A stretch of 64,000 bases of DNA from JAVVHH01 sp965276815. Its GTDB lineage: Bacteria > Pseudomonadota > Alphaproteobacteria > Acetobacterales > Acetobacteraceae. Each line of letters starts with the position of its first letter. The first letter of the stretch is position 1. Position numbers and translations under genes: made by a program. Below the pieces are notes generated by a model. The model was not told where the DNA came from. It saw nothing but the letters and a program-made list of their open reading frames with translations, and did not search any database. The stretch covers positions 532,587 through 596,586 of the forward strand of contig CBDIBE010000009.1 in NCBI GenBank assembly GCA_965276815.1. Reading direction: 5' to 3'. Shown here one piece after another: positions 1-7,724 of this stretch.

Positions 1-433
1 TCGGGCGCATGTCACGCAGCCGCACGCGCGCCCGCGATGTATCGACCGGGGCGATGCGGTTGACGCTGCGCAGGAACTCCGCGATCCCGAACAGGCCGAG
101 CGCCAGCGCCACCAAGTCCACCCCGCTGTCAAGCTTCGGGTAGCCGAAGGTGAACCGCGCCGTCCCGCTCTCGACGTCCGTTCCCACCGTGCCGAGCGCG
201 AGGCCCAGCGTGGTCATGGCGACCCCCTTCAGCGCCGAGCCGCGCGCGAGCGTCGAGCCTGCCACCAGTCCGACCAGCATCAGCGAACAGATCTCGGCCG
301 GCCCGAACTCCGACGCCAGCTCGACCAGCAGCCGCGCGAACAAGATCATCATCATGATGCCGAAGGCCGCGCCGACGAAGGCGGCGATGATGGTAATACC
401 CAGTGCCGCGCCGCCGCGTCCCGCGCGCGCCAT
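1..433 (-). pseudogene. TctA-type tricarboxylate transporter membrane protein, C-terminal part only
   Basis: Read leftwards from an ATG at 433, this frame gives a hydrophobic protein with the TctA-family pattern. It starts with a basic loop (MARAGRGGAALG), followed by membrane segments and a FGPAEICSLM-like stretch, then GTVGTDVESGTARFTFG and a further segment that runs off the window edge. Family members carry about 170 extra N-terminal residues, including the glycine-rich first repeat, and these are absent. The frame stays open upstream to about 530 but encodes arginine/proline-rich sequence unlike TctA. I infer that the 5' third of the gene is deleted, so the protein is unlikely to be functional. 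TctA normally works as the large membrane subunit of a tripartite importer with TctB and a TctC periplasmic protein. Confidence 0.7.
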
Positions 434-468
434 GCCGTCGAGCCGTCCATTCCGCGCCCTGCCCCGGC

Positions 469-537
469 CTATTCCGCTTGGGGCGACGCGGGTCGCGGGA
501 GGCCGATCGCCAGTATCGTGGCCAGGGCCTTCTTCAT
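469..537 (-). pseudogene. Short signal-peptide-like start, likely remnant of a tctC-type gene
   Basis: An ATG at 537 has a good purine-rich ribosome site just upstream (GGAGGAAACGC). It opens a 22-residue frame, MKKALATILAIGLPRPASPQ and two more residues, that ends at a TAG. The first 13 residues look like the n- and h-region of a Sec signal peptide, as found on TctC/Bug periplasmic proteins. Those proteins are normally encoded just upstream of tctB and tctA. Since a broken tctA follows immediately on the same strand, I infer that one deletion joined the first codons of tctC to the middle of tctA. Confidence 0.45.
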
Positions 538-559
538 GCGTTTCCTCCGTTATTGCTTT

Positions 560-1786
560 TCAGGCTGCTGCTTCGTGCAAACTCCGATCTGGCCCCAACG
601 CGGCCCCGCTGCCCAGTAGTTCCGCCACCTCGGCGTCGCTAAAGCCTGCTTCCGCCAGCACCTCCACCGTATGCTCGCCCAAGGACGGCGCGGGACGCGC
701 CCACGGCACGGCATGGCCGTCCACCATCCAGGGCAGGCGCACCAACGGGACCCCGTCGAGCTCGGCAAAGGTGCCGCGCTCTGCAGCTATGTCGCTGCGA
801 ACCGATTCTTCCAGGCCGCCGACCCGCGTGACCGGCACGCCCGCCGCGCGGAACCGCGCCACCCAATCGTCGAGATCACGCCCGGCCAGCAGTGCCGTCA
901 ACGCGACGTCCAGCTCCGCGTTGTTCTGGCTGCGCTCGGCCACGCTGGCAAAGCGCGGATCATCCAACATATGCGGCGCGCCCAGCACGTCCACGACCCG
1001 CTCCCACAGACGCTGGTTGGGGGCAGCCAGCATCAGCTCCCCGTCCCGCGCGGAATAGACCTGATAGGGTGCGGCGATCGGGTTGCCTGATCCGGCGCGC
1101 TTCGGGCGGCGGCCAGTCATCAGCGCAGTCGTGGCCTGATACGGAACCAGACTGAACGCGGTGTCCACCAGCGCCGTCTCCATCGCCTGCACGTGCTGGC
1201 CCCGGTGCCGGCCCAGCAAAGCCGCAAGAATACCCATCGCAATCCATTGCCCGGTGCCAAGGTCGATGACGGACGGCGCGCAGCGGGCCGGCGGCGTGCC
1301 GTCATGGCCCGTCATCCGCATGATGCCGCTGAACGCCTGCACCAGCGGATCGTAGCCCGGCAGCGCCTGCCCGGCAGGGCCCGCGCCGAAGGCGTTCAGG
1401 GCGTAATACAGGATGCCGGGGTTCGCCGCCCGGACGGCAGCCTCGCCGATGCCGATCCGATCGGCAACGCCAGGCCGCATGCTCTGCAGCAGCACATCGG
1501 CACGGGCGGCGAGCCGCCGGGCCGTGGTCCGCCCTCCCTCCTGCCCAAGGTCGATCGCCACCCCACGCTTGCCTGCATTCATATGCCGATGGACGATGCT
1601 GGCGCCATTCTCGTGCGGCGGCCAGTGCCGTGCATCATCGCCCGAGGGCGCCTCGACCTTGACCACATCGGCGCCAAGCTGCGCCAGGATCATGGTGGCG
1701 TATGGGCCCGCCATGTTGACCGAAAAATCCAGCACCCGCATGCCCTCCAGCGGACGGAAGCTGGCGCCCCCTGCCTCACCCGTCAC
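560..1786 (-). CDS. CaiB/BaiF (family III) CoA-transferase
   Basis: 408 residues, the usual length for family III CoA-transferases, which move CoA between acyl donors through an aspartyl-CoA anhydride. The N-terminal PLEGMRVLDFSVNMAGPYAT block, the GADVVKVE motif, the GYDPLVQAFSG segment and the catalytic-Asp region (SVIDLGTG) are all visible. It is probably cytoplasmic. Its start codon overlaps the stop of the upstream acyl-CoA dehydrogenase (ATGA, 1783-1786), so the two are translationally coupled. This suggests that the transferase activates or recycles the CoA ester handled by that dehydrogenase. The donor and acceptor acids cannot be told from sequence. Confidence 0.9.
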   Translation of the reverse strand: MTGEAGGASFRPLEGMRVLDFSVNMAGPYATMILAQLGADVVKVEAPSGDDARHWPPHENGASIVHRHMNAGKRGVAIDLGQEGGRTTARRLAARADVLLQSMRPGVADRIGIGEAAVRAANPGILYYALNAFGAGPAGQALPGYDPLVQAFSGIMRMTGHDGTPPARCAPSVIDLGTGQWIAMGILAALLGRHRGQHVQAMETALVDTAFSLVPYQATTALMTGRRPKRAGSGNPIAAPYQVYSARDGELMLAAPNQRLWERVVDVLGAPHMLDDPRFASVAERSQNNAELDVALTALLAGRDLDDWVARFRAAGVPVTRVGGLEESVRSDIAAERGTFAELDGVPLVRLPWMVDGHAVPWARPAPSLGEHTVEVLAEAGFSDAEVAELLGSGAALGPDRSLHEAAA

Positions 1787-3051
1787 GGCGTCACCATGGT
1801 GAGCGGCGCGGTCTGGGCCGGACGGCCCGGCACCGGGGTTGACGAAAGGTCCCGATGCTTGCGCAGCTCGAGCCGGGCGATCTGGTTGCGGTGCACCTCG
1901 TCCGGTCCGTCGGCGAGCCGCAGCAGGCGGGCGGTCGCGTAGGCCATCGCGAGCCCATCGTCGTTGCTAGTGCCGCCGCCGCCGAAAAGCTGGATCGCCC
2001 AGTCGGTCACCTTGCAGGCCATGTTCGGCACCGCGACCTTGATCATCGCGATCTCGGCGCGGGCAACCTTGTTGCCCACCGTGTCCATCATGTAGGCGGC
2101 CTTGAGCGTCAGCAGGCGCGACTGCTCGATCAAGATACGCGCCTCCGCAATGCGTTCCTGCGTCACCGTCTGCTCGGACAGCACGCTTCCGAACGCGATG
2201 CGCGACTGCGCCCGCCGGCACATTTTTTCCAGTGTGCGTTCGGCAAGGCCGATCAGGCGCATGCAATGATGGATGCGCCCGGGCCCGAGCCGGCCCTGCG
2301 CGATCTCGAACCCGCGGCCTTCGCCGAGCAGGATGTTCGCCACGGGCACGCGCACATTGGTAAAATCCACTTCCGAGGCGCGGTCCGGCACACCGAGGAA
2401 TCCGAAGATCGGCAAGGCCCGCAGCACCGTCACCCCCTTCGTGTCCTTCGGCACCAGCACCATCGATTGCTGCCTATGCCGGTCGGGGTTGTCCGGGTCG
2501 GTCTTGCCCATGAAGATGATGATCTTGCAGCGCGGGTCGGTGGCGCCCGTCGTATACCATTTCCGGCCGTTGATGACGTACTCGTCGCCGTCCCGCACGA
2601 TCGAGCTTTCGATGTTGGTCGCGTCGCTCGAGGCGACGGCCGGCTCGGTCATTGCGAAGGACGACCGGATCTGCCCGTCCAGCAGCGGATCCAGCCACTG
2701 CGCCCGCTGCGCCGGCGTGCCGTACCGCGCCAGCACCTCCATGTTGCCCACATCCGGCGCGGAGCAGTTGAAGATCTCCGGTGCCAGGTGGGACCGGCCC
2801 ATCACCTCGCAAAGCGGCGCGTATTCGAGGTTGGAGAGGCCGGGCCCATGCTCCGGATCCGGCATGAACAGGTTCCACAGCCCGGCGGCCTTCGCCCGTG
2901 GCTTGAGCTCCTCGACCACCGGCTGCACGCCCCAAGCGCCCTGCTCATCCGACTCGCGGAAGAAGCGCGCCTCATTCGGGTAGATGTGCTCGTCCATGAA
3001 GGCTTCGAGCCGCGCCTTGTAGTCGCGTGCCTTGGGCGACAGTTCGAGCAT
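1783..3051 (-). CDS. Acyl-CoA dehydrogenase
   Basis: 422 residues with the full acyl-CoA dehydrogenase fold: an N-terminal helical domain, the FAMTEPAVASSDATN flavin/substrate segment near residue 140, the NGRKWYTTGA block, and a C-terminal helical domain with QLFGGGGTSND. It resembles the ACAD10/11-like FadE group and would oxidise an acyl-CoA to the 2-enoyl-CoA using FAD. It is the first gene of a leftward two-gene unit with the CoA-transferase. It is divergent from the SDR operon, and a FadR-type palindrome lies in the short gap between them. The phosphotransferase at 6355-7449 is of a type often found with such dehydrogenases. Confidence 0.92.
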   Translation of the reverse strand: MLELSPKARDYKARLEAFMDEHIYPNEARFFRESDEQGAWGVQPVVEELKPRAKAAGLWNLFMPDPEHGPGLSNLEYAPLCEVMGRSHLAPEIFNCSAPDVGNMEVLARYGTPAQRAQWLDPLLDGQIRSSFAMTEPAVASSDATNIESSIVRDGDEYVINGRKWYTTGATDPRCKIIIFMGKTDPDNPDRHRQQSMVLVPKDTKGVTVLRALPIFGFLGVPDRASEVDFTNVRVPVANILLGEGRGFEIAQGRLGPGRIHHCMRLIGLAERTLEKMCRRAQSRIAFGSVLSEQTVTQERIAEARILIEQSRLLTLKAAYMMDTVGNKVARAEIAMIKVAVPNMACKVTDWAIQLFGGGGTSNDDGLAMAYATARLLRLADGPDEVHRNQIARLELRKHRDLSSTPVPGRPAQTAPLTMVTP

Positions 3052-3066
3052 TGTGGACGCCCCCGA

Positions 3067-3077
3067 TTGTATGACAA
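3067..3077. promoter_or_regulatory. Candidate FadR/FCD-type GntR operator (TTGTATGACAA)
   Basis: The 11-mer TTGTATGACAA lies 16 bases in front of the leftward acyl-CoA dehydrogenase and about 55 bases before the rightward SDR. It fits the TNGTNNNACNA consensus known for the FadR (FCD) subfamily of GntR regulators exactly. A regulator of that subfamily is encoded at 9537-10319. Control of both divergent operons by that protein is my inference. Confidence 0.4.
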
Positions 3078-3131
3078 GATCATCCTACGGCCCTCGCTTT
3101 GAGGGGTCAAGCAATGAGGAGGAGGGTCCTT

Positions 3132-3908
3132 GTGTCCAGGCTGTTCGACCTGACCGGCAAGGTTGCCGTGGTCACCGGGTCGTCGCGTGGCATCGGCCGG
3201 GCGGTGGCGGAACGCATGGCCGAGGCGGGCGCGAGGGTCGTCGTCTCCTCCCGCAAGCAGCCAGCCTGCGAGACGGTGGCCGCTGCGATCAACGTGGCGC
3301 AGGGCGAGAACCGCGCGATCGCCGTGGCCGCCAGCATCTCGGTCAAGGAGGAACTCGCTGATTTGGTCGGAACCGTGCTGGAGCGATGGGGGCGGATCGA
3401 CATCTTGGTCTGCAACGCCGCCTCCAACCCGTATTACGGGCCGATGGCGGGCATCAGCGACGAGCAGTTCCGCAAGGTGCTGGACAATAACGTCCTCGCC
3501 AACCACTGGCTGGTGCAGCTCGTGCAGCCCGGCATGATCGCCCGCCGCGACGGCAGCATCCTCATCGTCTCCTCGGTCGGGGGCTTGCGCGGCTCGCCCA
3601 CCATCGGCGCCTACAACCTCTCCAAGGCCGCCGACATGCAGCTCGCGCGCAACCTGGCGGTCGAGCTCGGCCCGCACAACATCCGGGTCAACTGCATCGC
3701 CCCCGGGCTGATCAAGACCGACTTCGCCCGCGCGCTATGGGACGACCCGGCCACGCTGAAAGCCTACACCGACGTGACCCCGCTCGGCCGGATCGGGGCG
3801 CCGGACGAGATCGCGGGAACCGCGATCTACCTGGCCTCCGCTGCGGGCTCCTTCACCACCGGCCAGACTTTCGTCGTGGACGGCGGCTATACGGTACATG
3901 GCCCATGA
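3132..3908 (+). CDS. Short-chain dehydrogenase/reductase (SDR)
   Basis: A classical SDR of 258 residues when started at GTG 3132. TGSSRGIG (residues 15-22) is the NAD(P)-binding motif, and YNLSK (Tyr161, Lys165) carries the catalytic pair after a conserved SSVGG serine. The C terminus ends in FVVDGGYTVHGP as in FabG-like enzymes. I prefer GTG 3132 over the ATG at 3099 or 3114, because a strong AGGAGGAGGG ribosome site at 3117-3126 would otherwise lie inside the gene. It is probably a 3-hydroxyacyl-CoA or alcohol dehydrogenase acting in the same pathway as the neighbouring CoA enzymes. The next gene overlaps it by four bases. Confidence 0.9.
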   Translation: MSRLFDLTGKVAVVTGSSRGIGRAVAERMAEAGARVVVSSRKQPACETVAAAINVAQGENRAIAVAASISVKEELADLVGTVLERWGRIDILVCNAASNPYYGPMAGISDEQFRKVLDNNVLANHWLVQLVQPGMIARRDGSILIVSSVGGLRGSPTIGAYNLSKAADMQLARNLAVELGPHNIRVNCIAPGLIKTDFARALWDDPATLKAYTDVTPLGRIGAPDEIAGTAIYLASAAGSFTTGQTFVVDGGYTVHGP

Positions 3909-5524
3909 GCGCCGGCGAATGGGACTTCGCCTCGGTATGGGAGACGGTGGCGGACACCGTGCCCGACCGCATCGCCCTGCAGCACGGTAAACAAGGCCGC
4001 ACCTGGCAGGCATTCGACCGCCGCGCGGACGGGATCGCCGCGGCGCTGCTGCAAGCCGGGCTGCAGCACCAGGACAAGGTGGCGCTCTACCTGCACAACG
4101 GTCCGGAATACCTCGAAGCCACGTTCGCCGCGCTGAAGGCGGGTCTGGTTCCGGTCAACACCAACTACCGCTACGTCGACGAGGAATTGCTATATCTCTG
4201 GACCAACGCGGACGCCGCCGCCGTGGTGTTCCACGGCCGCTTCACCGAGCGTGCGGGCGAGATCCGGTCGCGCTGCCCAACCGTGCGCCTCTGGCTGCAC
4301 GCCGATGACGGAACGACTCCGTGCCCCGGCTGGGCCGCGCCGTTCGAGGACGCCGCGCGTTCGGCGACCGGGCGCGTCTCCGGCAACCGGTCCGGCGACG
4401 GGCTGATCCTGATCTACACCGGCGGCACAACCGGAATGCCGCGGGGCGTGATGTGGCGTCAGCACGACCTGTTCCTCGCCTCCAACACCACGGCCGACCC
4501 GCCCCGCGCCGATCTCGGCCACGTGCGCACACGTCTCGGCACTGCTACTCCGCCGGTCGGACTGCCCGCCCCGCCGCTGATGCACGGCACCAGCTTCGTG
4601 TTCGCCGCCACCATCCTCAACCGCGGCGGCACGGTGATTACGCTGACTTCGCCCGGCTTCGAGGTGACCGAGTTGCTCGACACCATCATGGAGCAGCGCG
4701 TCACCGACTTGTGCATCGTCGGCGATGCGTTCTGCCGCCCGATCGTCGACGCGCTGGACCGCGAACCGCAACGCTGGGACCTCTCGAGCCTGCGCTTCGT
4801 CTCTTCGTCCGGCATGATGTGCAGTGCGGCGACCAAGGCGCGTCTGCTGGCCCACGTGCCGGGCGTGCTCATGATCGACTTCCTCAACTCGAGCGAGGCG
4901 AGCGGCTTAGGCCGGTCCATGACCTCAGCCCGCAAATCCGAGAAGGGCGCCCGTTTCCGACTGGGGGAAAACGCCTTCGTGCTGGCCGAAGACGGCACCC
5001 GCCTGCCGCCGGGCAGCGCCACGCCGGGCCGGTTGGCCGTCGCCGGCCACATCCCGCTGGGCTACTACAAGGATCCCGCCAAATCCGCAGCGACCTTCAC
5101 GGTCATCGACGGCGTGCGCTGCGCCGTGCCCGGCGATTACGCCATGGTGGAGCCGGACGGCAGCATCACCCTGCTCGGCCGCGGCTCCGTCAGCATCAAC
5201 ACCGGGGGCGAGAAAGTCTTCCCCGAGGAGGTCGAGGAGGCGATCAAGCTCTTTCCCGGCGTGCGCGACGCCGTGGTCGTCGGGATACCGAACGAACGCT
5301 TCGGCCAGTCGGTCGCGGCAGCGGTCGAACTCGCCGAGGATGCGGGACCGATTGACCGCGCCGCGCTGTCGGAGCACCTACGCGGCCAACTTGCCGGCTA
5401 CAAACTGCCGCGGGTGGTCATGCCGGTCGCCTCGATCGGCCGCGCGGCGAACGGCAAGGCCGACTATCCCGCGACCGCGCGCCGCATCCTCGAGTGGCTG
5501 GCGAGCCAGCCGGCAAAGGAGTGA
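3905..5524 (+). CDS. Acyl-CoA synthetase (AMP-forming, FadD19-like)
   Basis: 539 residues from ATG 3905, which overlaps the stop of the SDR. A much longer open frame continues upstream but lies over the SDR. The phosphate-binding loop YTGGTTGMPRG is at residues 171-181. Further on come LGYYKDPAKSA, a GEKVFPEEVEE block and the C-terminal lysine motif NGKADYP. The GVMWRQ sequence after the loop is typical of the FadD19-like enzymes seen in sterol and terpenoid side-chain catabolism in actinobacteria. It would activate a bulky carboxylic acid to its CoA ester with ATP. The substrate assignment is only by analogy. Confidence 0.9.
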   Translation: MSAGEWDFASVWETVADTVPDRIALQHGKQGRTWQAFDRRADGIAAALLQAGLQHQDKVALYLHNGPEYLEATFAALKAGLVPVNTNYRYVDEELLYLWTNADAAAVVFHGRFTERAGEIRSRCPTVRLWLHADDGTTPCPGWAAPFEDAARSATGRVSGNRSGDGLILIYTGGTTGMPRGVMWRQHDLFLASNTTADPPRADLGHVRTRLGTATPPVGLPAPPLMHGTSFVFAATILNRGGTVITLTSPGFEVTELLDTIMEQRVTDLCIVGDAFCRPIVDALDREPQRWDLSSLRFVSSSGMMCSAATKARLLAHVPGVLMIDFLNSSEASGLGRSMTSARKSEKGARFRLGENAFVLAEDGTRLPPGSATPGRLAVAGHIPLGYYKDPAKSAATFTVIDGVRCAVPGDYAMVEPDGSITLLGRGSVSINTGGEKVFPEEVEEAIKLFPGVRDAVVVGIPNERFGQSVAAAVELAEDAGPIDRAALSEHLRGQLAGYKLPRVVMPVASIGRAANGKADYPATARRILEWLASQPAKE

Positions 5525-5528
5525 AGCC

Positions 5529-6368
5529 GTGTCCGACGCCCCGACCCCGCCTGTGCTCTACGACCCGCCTGTGCTCTACGAAAAGCGTGAGGGCGTCGCC
5601 CTCGTCACGCTGAACCGCCCGGACAAGCGCAACGCGTTCTCCCCTGAGATGCTCGTGCGCCTGTGCGGCATCTGGGCCGAAGTGGCGGCTGATTCGGACG
5701 TGCGCGTGGTGCTGCTGACCGGTGCGGGGAGCCAGGCGTTTTCGTCCGGCGGCGACCTCGGCACCACCATCCCGCTGATGATGCGCACGCGCACACCGGT
5801 CGGCGAGTGGGAGGAGCGGTTCTCCGCCGACCGGAGACAGCTCTATCGCGCGATCCTGCGCAACGCCGACTTCTTCAAGCCGGTCGTCGCCGCCATCAAC
5901 GGCCATGCTTTGGCGGGTGGTGCCGAGATGATCCTGAGCACCGACATCAGGGTGATGTCGAGCGAGGCCACGATCGGGATCACTGAGGTGCGCCGTGGCC
6001 TGATCGCCGGCGGCGGTTCCCTGGTGCGATTGGCCCGGCAGGTGCCCTGGGCGCACGCCATGGAACTGGCATTGACCGGCGAGCCGATCACCGCCGAACG
6101 GGCGCTTGCCGCCGGCCTCGTGAACCGGGTCGTGCCGCCCGGCGACGTCCTTCCCGTCGCCGAAGGTCTTGCCCGGCGCATCGCCCTCGGCGCCCCGGTC
6201 GCGCTGGCCAAGACCAAGGAAGCCATCGTGCGCTCCAACGGCCGGCCGCTCGAGGAAGCGTTCGAGATCGAGTCGGCTTGTACGCGGGAGAACGCGAGGA
6301 CCGCGGACGCGAAGGAGGGGCCCCGCGCCTTCATGGAAAAGCGCAAGCCCGTCTTCACCGGACAGTAA
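5529..6368 (+). CDS. Enoyl-CoA hydratase/isomerase (crotonase family)
   Basis: 279 residues from GTG 5529, four bases after the ligase stop, with AAAGGAGTGA as ribosome site. The crotonase fold is clear: VTLNRPDKRNAFS, the oxyanion-hole segments (FSSGGDLG and NGHALAGGAEM) and a C-terminal FMEKRKPVF tail. It would hydrate or isomerise the enoyl-CoA made by an acyl-CoA dehydrogenase. Codons 7-18 contain an 18-base tandem duplication (5547-5582) that encodes PPVLYD followed by PPVLYE. The 3' end overlaps the convergent phosphotransferase by 14 bases. Confidence 0.9.
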   Translation: MSDAPTPPVLYDPPVLYEKREGVALVTLNRPDKRNAFSPEMLVRLCGIWAEVAADSDVRVVLLTGAGSQAFSSGGDLGTTIPLMMRTRTPVGEWEERFSADRRQLYRAILRNADFFKPVVAAINGHALAGGAEMILSTDIRVMSSEATIGITEVRRGLIAGGGSLVRLARQVPWAHAMELALTGEPITAERALAAGLVNRVVPPGDVLPVAEGLARRIALGAPVALAKTKEAIVRSNGRPLEEAFEIESACTRENARTADAKEGPRAFMEKRKPVFTGQ

Positions 6369-7449
6369 CAGGCGGCATGGACTGCGCGATCTCCCATCCA
6401 CGCTCGGCGATTGGCCGCGCCTTCGCGCCCAACGCCGCCGCCGCCGCGTTGGCGGCCGTTCCCTCCAACGACCGTTTCGCAATCCCCTGCACAATCGCGG
6501 CTAGGCGGAACAGGTTGAAGACGATGTAGATGCCCCATTCCGGGCCGGGTTTGCGTCCGGCGCGGCGGCTGTAGATAGCCACGTACTCCGCCTCCGTCGG
6601 GATCCCGAGTGCGGCCAGGCCGGCGCCCTCGAGGCCGCGGAACAGGTCGGGTTCCAGATACCAGGCCAGCGCGTTGTTGCCGAGATCCGACAGGGGATCG
6701 CCCAGCGTGGACAGTTCCCAATCCAGCACGGCAACGATGCGAGGTTCCGTCGGATGGATTAGCATGTTGTCCAGTCTAAGGTCCCCGTGCACGATCCGGT
6801 TCTCGCTGGAGTTCGGCAGGCGGCCCGGCAACCATATCATGAGCCGGTCCATCGCCAGGATCGGCACCGTCTCCGATAGCCGGTATTGCTTCGACCAGCG
6901 GGCGAACTGCCGCTGCAGGTAGTTTGCCGGCCGGCCGAAATCGGTCAGGCCCACTGCGGCCGGGTCGACTCGGTGCAGCCGCGCGATCGTGTCCGCCATG
7001 GAGTGGAAGATCGCCGCCCGGTCCTGAGGCGTAAGCCCCGGCAGCCGCGGATCGAAGAAGACCCGGCCGGGCACGAACTCCATCACGTAGAACATGCTGC
7101 CGAGCACCGTGTCGTCCTCGCACAGCGCGTAGACCCGCGGGACCGGCACGTCCGTACCGCCCAAAGCCTGCAGCACCCGGAACTCACGGTCGACCGAGTG
7201 CGCGCTCTGCAACAGCTCGCCCAACGGCTTGCGGCGCAGCACGTACTCACCCGACGGCGCGCTCAGCCGGAAGGTCGGGTTGGACTGGCCACCCTGCAGC
7301 ATGTGCGCCGTGACCGGGCCGCGGTAGCCCGGCACGTGCTCCCGCATCCAGCCACCCAGGCGGCCGAGATCAGGCACGTTGCTCGGCGCCGGTCCGACCG
7401 CTGGCTCGTCCGCTTCAGCACTCAACGCGGCCTCCCTTTGCTTCGGCAT
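6355..7449 (-). CDS. Aminoglycoside-phosphotransferase-fold kinase (ACAD10/11-type, APH family)
   Basis: 364 residues from ATG 7449. The kinase core is easy to see: a GGQSNPTFRL nucleotide loop, the VLRRKPLGELL lysine, the catalytic IVHGDLRLDNMLIH loop and VLDWELSTLGDP for the metal-binding Asp. This is the phosphotransferase-like domain found fused to acyl-CoA dehydrogenases in ACAD10/11. Bacterial stand-alone copies commonly sit beside such dehydrogenases and are thought to phosphorylate 4-hydroxyacyl-CoAs. That fits the dehydrogenase at 1783-3051. An upstream extension of the frame to 7731 lacks similarity and overlaps debris, so I did not use it. Confidence 0.88.
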   Translation of the reverse strand: MPKQREAALSAEADEPAVGPAPSNVPDLGRLGGWMREHVPGYRGPVTAHMLQGGQSNPTFRLSAPSGEYVLRRKPLGELLQSAHSVDREFRVLQALGGTDVPVPRVYALCEDDTVLGSMFYVMEFVPGRVFFDPRLPGLTPQDRAAIFHSMADTIARLHRVDPAAVGLTDFGRPANYLQRQFARWSKQYRLSETVPILAMDRLMIWLPGRLPNSSENRIVHGDLRLDNMLIHPTEPRIVAVLDWELSTLGDPLSDLGNNALAWYLEPDLFRGLEGAGLAALGIPTEAEYVAIYSRRAGRKPGPEWGIYIVFNLFRLAAIVQGIAKRSLEGTAANAAAAALGAKARPIAERGWEIAQSMPPVTVR

Positions 7450-7482
7450 GGTAGATCGAGCCGAGCCGGCGGGACAACCCCG

Positions 7483-7511
7483 GCATTGTCGGACATCCTT
7501 GTTGACAATGC
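7483..7511. promoter_or_regulatory. Inverted repeat upstream of the kinase gene, possible operator
   Basis: The arms GCATTGTC (7483-7490) and GACAATGC (7504-7511) are perfect 8-base inverted repeats separated by 13 bases. They sit 34 bases upstream of the leftward kinase start. The left half also contains TTGTCGGACAT, one base short of the FadR-subfamily consensus. Its role as an operator is a guess. Confidence 0.3.
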
Positions 7512-7559
7512 GCGACCGAGGGCTTTGACTCGTCGGTAAAAGTCGCCGAGGAGACCGGA

Positions 7560-7724
7560 ATGCGGGGATCTGAACCGAAGGAGCGCCGAGAGGTTGCACG
7601 CTGGTTGCTCGCGGCAAGTACGGCCACTCAGGCGAATATCCCGGACAATACGATCCGCATCGGCGCGCGAGACGCTTTCCGCCCACTTGCGGAAGGCGGG
7701 TGTCCGCTCGCCCCGGTGCCGTGA
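7560..7724 (+). pseudogene. C-terminal tail of a LivK-type substrate-binding protein, remnant
   Basis: A 54-codon frame with its own ribosome site (GAGGAG before ATG 7560) ends in DAFRPLAEGGCPLAPVP. The intact periplasmic binding protein at 10413-11615 ends in almost the same tail, RAFRPLAEGGCPFVQH. Only the last 17 or so codons (7671-7724) are recognisable. The rest does not resemble the family. The stop overlaps the start of the following ligase (TGATG), so the original gene was probably coupled to that ligase. Most of it has been deleted. Confidence 0.6.

Noticed and set aside
1855..3102. 415-codon plus-strand frame opposite the acyl-CoA dehydrogenase
   Set aside because: His/Arg/Leu-rich composition and no motifs. 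The minus-strand gene is complete and conserved.
7502..7540. TTGACA and TTGACT hexamers as a plus-strand promoter for the ligase operon
   Set aside because: No acceptable -10 sequence lies 16-18 bases downstream of either hexamer. The inverted repeat there is a more notable feature.
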